A DNA stretch of 64,000 bases from positions 62,001 to 126,000 of the forward strand of contig NZ_JCKI01000005.1 of the NCBI RefSeq assembly GCF_000708265.2. The letters run 5' to 3'. Below are positions 18,144-25,986 of the stretch, piece after piece. The DNA is from Pedobacter sp. R20-19 (lineage in GTDB: Bacteria > Bacteroidota > Bacteroidia > Sphingobacteriales > Sphingobacteriaceae). The position numbers were made by a program, and so were the translations under genes. Under the pieces are notes generated by a model, which made no database searches, was not told the DNA's origin, and worked only from the letters and a program-made list of their open reading frames with translations. Each line of letters begins with the position of its first letter. Position 1 is the stretch's first letter.

Positions 18144-18590
18144 ATGTATTTCAAATCAATATTTTTTGAAGATTATCAATTGGAAGAAAAACGGGTAACC
18201 TTAGGTCGCACGATTACAGAAACCGATTTTGTGGTTCATGCTGGTCATACCGGTGATTTCTTTCCGCACCATATGGATGCAGAATGGTGTACTACCCAAC
18301 CTTTCAAACAGCGGATTGCTCATGGAACGATGATTTTCAGCATCGGCATTGGACTAACCGCATCAGAAATTAATCCTGAAGCGATGTCTAAAGGTTATGA
18401 TAAATTGCGTTTTGTAAAACCTGTTTTTATAGGCGATACCATTCATTCGGAAATTACAATATCAGAAAAAGGAGAGAGCAAAAGACCAGAATACGGAACT
18501 GTAACTGAACATGTAGAAATGATTAACCAGCATGGAGAAGTTGTATTAGTCTGCGACCATCTCCTGGTAGTGAAGAAGAAGGTTCATTAG
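18144..18590 (+). CDS. MaoC-like (R)-specific hydratase/dehydratase
   Basis: This is a 148-residue hot-dog fold protein. The catalytic-type segment [18 protein letters not shown] (about 32-49) corresponds to the MaoC D-x-N-P-x-H region, followed by [19 protein letters not shown] (about 57-75), the usual RxAHG block. MaoC proteins hydrate enoyl-CoA thioesters or dehydrate hydroxyacyl-CoAs. That matches the two CoA-transferases upstream: activate an acid as its CoA ester, then hydrate or dehydrate it. The length is normal for a single hot-dog subunit, which works as a dimer. The pathway is inferred from the operon only. Confidence 0.85.
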   Translation: MYFKSIFFEDYQLEEKRVTLGRTITETDFVVHAGHTGDFFPHHMDAEWCTTQPFKQRIAHGTMIFSIGIGLTASEINPEAMSKGYDKLRFVKPVFIGDTIHSEITISEKGESKRPEYGTVTEHVEMINQHGEVVLVCDHLLVVKKKVH

Positions 18591-18940
18591 TCATTTGTCA
18601 ATAGTTGATTGGTCTGGATGGCTATAGCAGGTGCAGGTTTAATAATTTCATTGGTTGGGAGACTGTAATAATAGTTTTAATAAAATAATTGTTATACTTA
18701 ACATACAACTAACCAATGGAATAGGACCAATGATTACTAACTAATGACCAATGAACCAATGACTAATGAACGGTATGCAATTGAACTGAACTAATAGCAT
18801 GTGATCCAATGACTAATGAACGGTACGCAATTGGACCGAACTAATGACCAGTGAACCAATGACTAATGAACGTCTACGCAATTGGACTGGACTAATGAGA
18901 AATGAACCACTGACAAATGAACTAATAAAAACCAAATATA
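18591..18940. repeat. 50-bp tandem repeat array before the FucP-type gene
   Basis: Three and a half direct repeats of a 50-bp unit run at 18741-18790, 18791-18840, 18841-18891 and 18892-18921. The unit begins CTAATGACCAATGAACCAAT, continues with GACTAATGAACGG and ends with a GCAATTG(G)A stretch. The units differ at several positions, and the array ends 20 bp before the permease start. The preceding 150 bp is AT-rich with looser 'accaatg' echoes and no gene seen. Repeat number could affect the leader mRNA of the permease. Confidence 0.85.
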
Positions 18941-20233
18941 ATGAACCACAACACACAGCCAGAAATCATAACAGAGGGCGATCCCTCATCCGGAAAAAAG
19001 TATTTAATCCCATTTATTCTCGTAGTGAGTTTGTTTTTTCTTTGGGGAATGGCGCACAACCTCGATTCGATTTTAATTCCGCATTTAAAGAAAGCCTGTA
19101 ATTTAAACAACCAACAATCTACGTTGATTGATACCTCCGTGTTCTTCGCCTACTTCATCATGGCGATTCCAGCTGGAATTATATTAAAGAAATGGGGCTA
19201 CAAAGCCACAATGATTGCAGGTTTATTGGCCTTCGCTTTTGGCGCATTTCTATTCGTTCCTGCTGCAAATAACCTATCGTATGCTACATTTTTAGTTGCG
19301 CTTTTTATTATTGGTTGTGGTTTAACCATGCTCGAAACTTCTGCAAACCCCTATGCTGCAATCCTTGGTGATCCGGCGAAAGCTACAAGCAGGTTAAATT
19401 TAGCTGCCTCATTTAATGGATTGGCCGCAATGGTTGCGCCTTTAATTGGTGGCTTATTCATTCTTTCTGGCAAGTCGCATACTAAAGAAGAACTGGCCGC
19501 AATGACAGCATCGAGCAGAAACAGTTATTTCCTGGAAGAAGCCGCATCAGTAAAAACGCCTTACATCACCTTGGGCATTATTTTATTGGTTATTGCAGTG
19601 ATCTTTTACTTTATTCACCTTCCAGAGATTAAAACGAAGAGCGTAGATGGCGAGGCAAAAGGTAGTTTTTTTGGTGCCTTACACCATAAACATTTAAGAT
19701 GGGCGGTAGTTGCACAGTTTTTCTACGTTGGTGCACAGGTTTGTGTAACGAGCTTTTTTATCAGAATGGCGCAGCAAGGTGGCGGATTTGATGAAAAAAC
19801 GGCGGCATCCTATCTCGCCATCTATGGATTTTTATTCACCGCCGGACGTTTCGCAGGAACGGCCTTACTTCAGTTTATAGCTTCAAATAAGCTGCTAGCC
19901 ATTTATGCAGTTATTTCTGTTCTGCTTTGCTTGGTGGCAATTCTGGGGCAGGGTTCTTACGTGGTTTATGCTTTAGGAGCTATCGGTTTCTTCATGTCCA
20001 TTATGTTTCCAACCATTTTTGCATTAGGAATTGAAGGAATTGGCGATGATACCAAACCTGGTTCCTCCTGGTTAATCATGTCGATTGTTGGCGGGGCTAT
20101 TTTACCATTTGGCATGGGAACAATGATTGATCATTATGGCGATAATATTCAGATCGGATATAGCATCCCTTTGGTATGTTTCGTCATCGTGCTTTACTTC
20201 GCATTAAGAGGATACAAAGTTACTCATAAATAA
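18941..20233 (+). CDS. FucP-type sugar:H+ symporter (MFS)
   Basis: The 430-residue MFS protein has 12 predicted helices. FucP-family marks include SLFFLWGMAHNLDSILIPHL in helix 1 and the following loop, and the conserved TMLETSANPYAAILGD near residues 126-141, in which the acidic residue is tied to proton coupling and sugar binding in L-fucose permease. It imports a 6-deoxy sugar or related hexose with a proton across the inner membrane. Its neighbours (rhamnosidase-type enzymes, an SDR and a zinc dehydrogenase) suggest L-fucose or L-rhamnose. The gene follows a 50-bp tandem repeat array. I leave the gene symbol empty because the sugar is not certain. Confidence 0.9.
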   Translation: MNHNTQPEIITEGDPSSGKKYLIPFILVVSLFFLWGMAHNLDSILIPHLKKACNLNNQQSTLIDTSVFFAYFIMAIPAGIILKKWGYKATMIAGLLAFAFGAFLFVPAANNLSYATFLVALFIIGCGLTMLETSANPYAAILGDPAKATSRLNLAASFNGLAAMVAPLIGGLFILSGKSHTKEELAAMTASSRNSYFLEEAASVKTPYITLGIILLVIAVIFYFIHLPEIKTKSVDGEAKGSFFGALHHKHLRWAVVAQFFYVGAQVCVTSFFIRMAQQGGGFDEKTAASYLAIYGFLFTAGRFAGTALLQFIASNKLLAIYAVISVLLCLVAILGQGSYVVYALGAIGFFMSIMFPTIFALGIEGIGDDTKPGSSWLIMSIVGGAILPFGMGTMIDHYGDNIQIGYSIPLVCFVIVLYFALRGYKVTHK

Positions 20234-20304
20234 ACAATCATAGCGAGAGCCAGTTCCCATTTTTCGGAGGATAAAATTAATTCTTGCAATGAAAAAAAAT
20301 CAGA

Positions 20305-23300
20305 ATGAAACCAACGTTTAGTAAAATCTTCTTAATCTTTCTGCTTTGCGCTTTTAGCTTTAAGCTTAATGCGCAACTAAATGAAAATGCAAAACCTTGG
20401 GTATTCTGGTATTGGGTAAAGGGTGCGGTTTCTAAAGCGGGCATTACAGCAGATTTAGAAGCAATGAAAACCAACGGAATTGGCGGAGCATATTTGATGA
20501 GTATTCAAGGACCTGATCAAACACCGGTTTTCACACCTCCCGCAATTCAGCTTACACCTGAATGGTGGCAAATGGTGGAGTTTGCGATGAATGAAGCCAA
20601 GCGCTTAAATCTGAAACTCGGCATGCATGTAAGCGATGGTTTTGCGCTTGCTGGCGGGCCCTGGATTACGCCAGAGCTGTCTATGCAAAAGGTAGTTTGG
20701 TCAAGGATAAGTGTCACTAATAAAACATCTAAAATTATTCTACCTCAACCAGAAAGTAAGGAGAGTTATTATCAGGATATCGCCGTTTATGCCTTTCCGT
20801 CGCCAACAGGCGAAAGCATCACTACGCGTACCGTAATTCCAAAAATCACGGCAAGCAATGGTGTTGATGCAACTGGTTTGATACAAACAGGAAACAAGAA
20901 AAACTTTGGTTCGAGTGAGCCATGTTACGTTCAATACGAATTTGAAAAGCCCTTTACTTGCAGAACAGTAACGATAAAGGTTAGCGGAAATAATTATCAG
21001 GCCCAACGTTTAGCCATCGAGGTAAGTAATGATGGAAAAACTTATCGCTCAATTGGACGTTTGGAAGTGCCACGCCACGGCTGGCAAGATACGGATGAAG
21101 ATGTCACACATTCCATCGAGCCAACAAGTGCCAGATTCTTCAGGTTTATTTATGATAAAAAAGGCTCCGAGCCTGGTGCAGAAGATTTAGACGCAGCAAA
21201 GTGGAAACCCTCTTTAAAATTAGTAAATCTGGAACTGTCCTCCGAAGTAAAAATCAATCAATTTGAAGGCAAAAATGGCTCTGTTTGGCGGGTAAGCAAA
21301 AGAAGCACCGAACAGCAAATCGCTAAGGAATTATGTGTGCCGCTGAATAAAGTCATTAACCTAACAGATAAATTAAATTCTGACGGAACAGTAAATTGGA
21401 AAGCACCAAAAGGAAACTGGACGATTTTAAGGATCGGACATACTTCCACCGGGCATACCAATACAACAGCTGGTGGTGGAATGGGTTTAGAATGTGATAA
21501 ATTTAATCCTGAAGCGGTAAAATTGCAGTTTGATAGCTGGTACGGCGAAGCATTGAAGCATGGTGGGCCAGAAATTGCTCAGAAAGTATTAAGTGTTTTT
21601 CATGTTGATAGCTGGGAATGTGGCAGCCAGAATTGGTCGCCAGTATTTAAGTCCGAGTTTTTAAAACGGAGGGGATATGACCCAACACCGTATTTGCCCA
21701 TCATGACAGGCTTGCCTTTGGAGAGCGTAAAGGTATCTGAAGATTTTTTATATGATATAAGAAAAACGATCTCCGAATTGGTGGTTGATCAGTTTTACAA
21801 AACAGTTGCTAAACTGGCGAAAGCAAAGGGGGTAATCTTCACTGCGGAAAGCATTGCCCCAACAATGATGAGCGACGGTTTGATGCATTACAAAACCGTT
21901 GATGTACCAATGGGCGAATTCTGGTTAAATAGCCCAACACATGATAAACCAAATGATATGCTCGATGCCATATCTGGTGCACACATCTACGGTAAAAATA
22001 TCATTCAGGCAGAGGCTTTTACCACGGTTCGGATGGATTGGAATGAAAGTCCGGGGAATATGAAAACCTTACAGGATCGGAATTATGCACTTGGCATTAA
22101 TAAACTGGTTTATCATGTTTTTACACATAATCCATGGATTGATCAAAAGCCTGGGATGACATTAGATGGCGTAGGCTTGTATTTTCAGCGTGATCAAACC
22201 TGGTGGAAACAAGGGAAGGCTTGGATAGACTATGCAACACGCACCCAAAATCTCTTGCAACGAGGAAAACCAGTAATCGATATTGCCGTTTTCACGGGCG
22301 AAGAATTACCTCGTCGTTCGGTGCTGCCTGATCGTTTGGTAGAAACCTTGCCAGGTATTTTTGGACAAGACGTAGTCGAATCTGAACGGAAACGTTTGGC
22401 AAATGTTGGTGAGCCATTAATGCAGATTCCAACCGGTGTAACGCACTCGGCAAACATGGCTGATCCGGAAAATTGGGTGAATCCACTTCGGGGATATGCT
22501 TATGACAGTTTCAATCCGGATGTGTTGAGCACAGCCATTGTAAAAGATGGTGATGTGGTTTTTGAAAGCGGTGCCACTTATAAGATTTTGGTTTTTACTG
22601 GTGCATTAAAGTTAAATCCAAACCATCAATACATTAGCTATGCGACACTGAAAAAACTTGCTGATTTAATTAAATCCGGAGCTAAAGTAATCATAGCAGA
22701 TAAGCCTTTGTATCAGTCTGGTTTAAAACAGGTTGATCAAACCGTATTTATTAAATTGGTGGAAGAGATTTGGGGTGGATACTTCGAATCATTTAAAAAT
22801 GGCGGTAAACCTATTTATCTCAAGAAACTGGGTTTAGGGCAGGTATTCAAGGCGCCATTTGAAGGAAATGATTTTACCAGTTTAGGTTTGGAAAAGGATT
22901 TAGATATTGTTGAAATCCAATCAGAGCAAAGTTCTACCATATTATCGGCTAAGCAAATAACTTTCGCACATAGAAAGGATATGGCTTCGGATATCTACTT
23001 TATATCAAATCAAGCGAACCAGAATCGGGAATTTAATTTTTCCTTTAGAATTAGTGGTAGAATTCCTCAAATCTATAATGCAATAACCAACGATACTTTA
23101 GCGCTTAAAAGTTGGTCTATTCAAGATGGCAGAACCAATTTTAATTTAATATTACCATCAAACGGTTCAATATTCGTGATATTTAAAGAAAAGACAAATT
23201 CAACTCAATTAAACCAAGGCTCAAATTCAACTGCATTTAAGCATGTTTTGGATATTTCTAAAAATTGGCAGGCTAAATTCGATACGGCTTATGCCGGCCC

Positions 23301-23721
23301 GTCAAAGCCGATAATTTTTAAAGAATTAACCGATTGGACAAAAAATGCAGATACCTTAGTAAAATACTATTCTGGGACAGCAGTTTACAACAGGAAATTT
23401 GTTTTCAAAGGAAATACAAGTGATAAAATTTGGATTGATTTAGGCGAATTTTCCAGTATTGCAGAAGTGAAAATCAATGGTGTAATGTGCGGTACCTTAT
23501 GGACACCTCCGCATCGCCTTGAAATTAGTAAAGCCATTAAAAAAGGTGAAAATGAAATTATAATAGAAGTGACCAATACCTGGGCTAATCGTTTAATTGG
23601 AGATAGTAAATTGCCAGAAAATAAAAGACTTACCAAAACTACAGCGCCGTTTCGTTTGGAAGGTAAACCTTTAAATCCTGCCGGATTATTGGGACCCATA
23701 GTGATACAGGTTGAAGAGTAA
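20305..23721 (+). CDS. GH106-type alpha-L-rhamnosidase-like protein
   Basis: This is a 1138-residue secreted protein with a signal peptide (cut after KLNAQ, about residue 24). It matches the GH106 layout: an opening barrel segment KPWVFWYWVKGAVSKAGI (about 31-48) with ADLEAMKTNGIGGAYLM; an inserted discoidin-like beta-sandwich (about 205-275); the rest of the barrel with FHVDSWECGSQNWSPVF and AESIAPTMMSDGLMHY; and C-terminal sandwich domains ending in a GH2-like sugar-binding fold (WIDLGEFSSIAEVKINGV). GH106 enzymes remove alpha-L-rhamnose from rhamnogalacturonan-type pectin or ulvan. The length fits the family. It follows the FucP-type permease, which suggests hydrolysis and import are linked. 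Confidence 0.85.
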   Translation: MKPTFSKIFLIFLLCAFSFKLNAQLNENAKPWVFWYWVKGAVSKAGITADLEAMKTNGIGGAYLMSIQGPDQTPVFTPPAIQLTPEWWQMVEFAMNEAKRLNLKLGMHVSDGFALAGGPWITPELSMQKVVWSRISVTNKTSKIILPQPESKESYYQDIAVYAFPSPTGESITTRTVIPKITASNGVDATGLIQTGNKKNFGSSEPCYVQYEFEKPFTCRTVTIKVSGNNYQAQRLAIEVSNDGKTYRSIGRLEVPRHGWQDTDEDVTHSIEPTSARFFRFIYDKKGSEPGAEDLDAAKWKPSLKLVNLELSSEVKINQFEGKNGSVWRVSKRSTEQQIAKELCVPLNKVINLTDKLNSDGTVNWKAPKGNWTILRIGHTSTGHTNTTAGGGMGLECDKFNPEAVKLQFDSWYGEALKHGGPEIAQKVLSVFHVDSWECGSQNWSPVFKSEFLKRRGYDPTPYLPIMTGLPLESVKVSEDFLYDIRKTISELVVDQFYKTVAKLAKAKGVIFTAESIAPTMMSDGLMHYKTVDVPMGEFWLNSPTHDKPNDMLDAISGAHIYGKNIIQAEAFTTVRMDWNESPGNMKTLQDRNYALGINKLVYHVFTHNPWIDQKPGMTLDGVGLYFQRDQTWWKQGKAWIDYATRTQNLLQRGKPVIDIAVFTGEELPRRSVLPDRLVETLPGIFGQDVVESERKRLANVGEPLMQIPTGVTHSANMADPENWVNPLRGYAYDSFNPDVLSTAIVKDGDVVFESGATYKILVFTGALKLNPNHQYISYATLKKLADLIKSGAKVIIADKPLYQSGLKQVDQTVFIKLVEEIWGGYFESFKNGGKPIYLKKLGLGQVFKAPFEGNDFTSLGLEKDLDIVEIQSEQSSTILSAKQITFAHRKDMASDIYFISNQANQNREFNFSFRISGRIPQIYNAITNDTLALKSWSIQDGRTNFNLILPSNGSIFVIFKEKTNSTQLNQGSNSTAFKHVLDISKNWQAKFDTAYAGPSKPIIFKELTDWTKNADTLVKYYSGTAVYNRKFVFKGNTSDKIWIDLGEFSSIAEVKINGVMCGTLWTPPHRLEISKAIKKGENEIIIEVTNTWANRLIGDSKLPENKRLTKTTAPFRLEGKPLNPAGLLGPIVIQVEE

Positions 23722-23745
23722 ATCAGAATTTATTATTTCAAATAA

Positions 23746-24336
23746 ATGAAAAAGATAATTGTATTAATACTGGCTTTAGTTCAAACTATGGTCTACGCTC
23801 AACAAAAGAAAGTGAGGGATAATTTTACTGTTCCGATCAGGTTAGAAAAGGGCGATTTGAATAAAGATGGCTTACCAGACAAAACCGTAATTACGATGGA
23901 TACAGTTGATGCATCCGTTCCACTAAGGTTGCAGATATTTTTTTTACAACCCAATAAGAAATTTAAAATGGTTTTCTCTTCAACAAATGTAATTGAACCG
24001 CAATATGTAAACGGTATTCATACCAAAAATCAAATCCCTTATTTTTTTATTGAAAACGGATTTTTATTAATGAGTTCTGAAAAAAATGATATTCGGTATG
24101 AACACAAATTCATCTATAAAAATGGAATTTTCCAATTAGTTAAAATCTCTAGTGTAGTTTATGATGGAAAAAATTCAACAACAGAAACTGTGTTTGATCT
24201 TTTAACAGGAGTGAGAACTGAAATTTTAAAATCATTAGATTCAGAAAAAATTCTAAAGAAAAATGTAAAGAAAATGATGATCAGGCCATTACCCACACTT
24301 CAGAATTTAAGATCTTTTGGCGATAAATTAGATTAG
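23746..24336 (+). CDS. Secreted hypothetical protein with one calcium-loop motif
   Basis: A 196-residue protein with a signal peptide (cut after MVYAQ, about residue 19). Residues about 37-45 read DLNKDGLPD, the D-x-N-x-D-G-x-x-D loop that binds calcium in EF-hand and VCBS/FG-GAP proteins. The rest is a short beta-rich fold (VPLRLQIFFLQPNKKFKMVF) and a basic C-terminus. It lies 24 bp after the GH106-type gene, so it is probably co-transcribed. I do not recognise a family. It could be a periplasmic accessory protein unrelated to sugar use. Confidence 0.7.
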   Translation: MKKIIVLILALVQTMVYAQQKKVRDNFTVPIRLEKGDLNKDGLPDKTVITMDTVDASVPLRLQIFFLQPNKKFKMVFSSTNVIEPQYVNGIHTKNQIPYFFIENGFLLMSSEKNDIRYEHKFIYKNGIFQLVKISSVVYDGKNSTTETVFDLLTGVRTEILKSLDSEKILKKNVKKMMIRPLPTLQNLRSFGDKLD

Positions 24337-24556
24337 TAGCATGAATAAAAAAACATTTCCGAATTAAAACCTAAAGTAATGATAAATAAACTAACCTCAT
24401 TCTACAGTAGATTTTATCCCTCAGGCTTTACGGTGTGAGGCATGCGCTCCTGATCATTAGGTAAATAGATAATCATCATTGCGATTAACAGGACGTAAAA
24501 AGAATAAAAAATGAGACTGTCCTTAGGTTTCTAAGGTGGTTAATTAAACAAAAAAA

Positions 24557-25984
24557 ATGAAATTAAACTTATTCCTATTTTTAAACCTTATCTGCTGCAT
24601 TATTGCATCGGCAACGGTTAAACCCGCATCTATTTTTACCGACCATATGGTGCTGCAGCAGCAAACGGAAGTGGCTGTTTGGGGTTGGGCAAAACCTTCT
24701 TCCACTGTAAGAATAGAAACTTCATGGAATAGAAAAACGTATAAGGTTACAAGCAATCAGGATGGAAAGTGGCGGGTTAAAATACCTACTCCGAAAGCAG
24801 GCGGCCCTTATGAGATGGAATTTAATGATGGCGAAGAGTTGGTTTTAAAAGATATTCTGATCGGTGAAGTTTGGTTTTGTGGTGGGCAATCCAACATGGA
24901 AATGCCAATGAAAGGTTTTAAGAGTCAACCAGTTATAGGTTCGGCTGAAGCGATTTTGAAATCTACAAACGAAAACATCAGACTTTATACTGTTCCACGT
25001 TCATCTATCACAGAAAAACAAGATAATAGCAAAGCTTCTCAGTGGAAATTAGCTGAACCCGAAGCCGTGTCAAATTTCAGCGCGACAGGTTATTTTTTCG
25101 GTAAGCTGCTCAGCGAAGTATTAACCGTTCCTATCGGGATCATCAATGATAGTTATGGTGGCTCAACAATCGAAGCCTGGATGTCACCTGAAGACTTAAA
25201 ACCTTTTCCTGAGATCAAAATCCCTTCAAAAGGAGATTCAATTAAAGAAGTGAGTCGTACGCCAACCACTTTATACAATGGTATGCTTTATCCGGTAATG
25301 GGTTATGGCATAAAGGGAGTTATCTGGTACCAGGGCGAATCCAATTTTGAAAGACCAGACCAATACGAAGAATTTTTCCCGGCAATGGTTTCCAGCTGGA
25401 GGCAACATTGGGCTATTGGAGAATTTCCTTTCTACTATGCGCAGATTGCACCTTTTAGTTACAATTATTCAACTGTTGGTAAAGGAACAAAAATTAATAA
25501 TTCTGCTTTCATCAGAGATGCACAACGAAAGTCTTTATCAAAAATCCCTAATACTGGTATGGCAGTGCTACTGGATATTGGCGAAGAAAACTCCATCCAC
25601 CCGGCCAATAAGAAACAGGGCGGTGAACGGTTAGCCTATTTGGCACTGGCAAAAACCTATGGAATAAAAGGATTTGGCGGCATAAGTCCAGCTTATGAAT
25701 CGGTTACGATCGATAAGAATGAAGCTATTGTCAAATTTCAGGACGTTCCGAATGGCATTACCTCTTACGGCAAAACGCTTTCGTTATTTGAAGTCGCTGG
25801 CGCAGATCAGAAATTTTATCCTGCAAAAGCAGTTATAAAAGGAAGTAGTGTAAGGGTATCAGCTGTAGAAGTAAAAGTTCCGGTGGCTGTTCGCTATGCT
25901 TTTAAAGATTTTGTAAATGGTGATTTATTTGGAAACGATGGTTTGCCAGTTTCTTCCTTCCGCACCGATAATTGGGATAATTGA
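24557..25984 (+). CDS. Sialate O-acetylesterase-like carbohydrate esterase
   Basis: The 475-residue secreted protein has a signal peptide of about 20 residues. An N-terminal sandwich (ASIFTDHMVLQQQTEVAVWG) is followed by an SGNH-hydrolase domain with the nucleophile serine in VWFCGGQSNMEMPM (about 107-120). WYQGESN (about 256-262) and a late DIGEENSIHPANKKQGGERL block (about 340-360) hold the catalytic histidine. Such esterases remove acetyl groups from sugars. In Bacteroidota many sit in loci for acetylated pectin or xylan and need not act on sialic acid. It is followed almost at once by the DUF5703-like gene. The esterase type is well supported; the acetylated glycan is not known. Confidence 0.88.
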   Translation: MKLNLFLFLNLICCIIASATVKPASIFTDHMVLQQQTEVAVWGWAKPSSTVRIETSWNRKTYKVTSNQDGKWRVKIPTPKAGGPYEMEFNDGEELVLKDILIGEVWFCGGQSNMEMPMKGFKSQPVIGSAEAILKSTNENIRLYTVPRSSITEKQDNSKASQWKLAEPEAVSNFSATGYFFGKLLSEVLTVPIGIINDSYGGSTIEAWMSPEDLKPFPEIKIPSKGDSIKEVSRTPTTLYNGMLYPVMGYGIKGVIWYQGESNFERPDQYEEFFPAMVSSWRQHWAIGEFPFYYAQIAPFSYNYSTVGKGTKINNSAFIRDAQRKSLSKIPNTGMAVLLDIGEENSIHPANKKQGGERLAYLALAKTYGIKGFGGISPAYESVTIDKNEAIVKFQDVPNGITSYGKTLSLFEVAGADQKFYPAKAVIKGSSVRVSAVEVKVPVAVRYAFKDFVNGDLFGNDGLPVSSFRTDNWDN

Positions 25985-25986
25985 TA

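Noticed and set aside
18741..18921. CRISPR-like array of 50-bp units
   Set aside because: The units are direct tandem repeats with no unique spacers between them and there are no cas genes.
18844..19101. 85-codon frame overlapping the permease start
   Set aside because: It is formed by the tandem repeat array and runs out of frame into the clear FucP-type gene.
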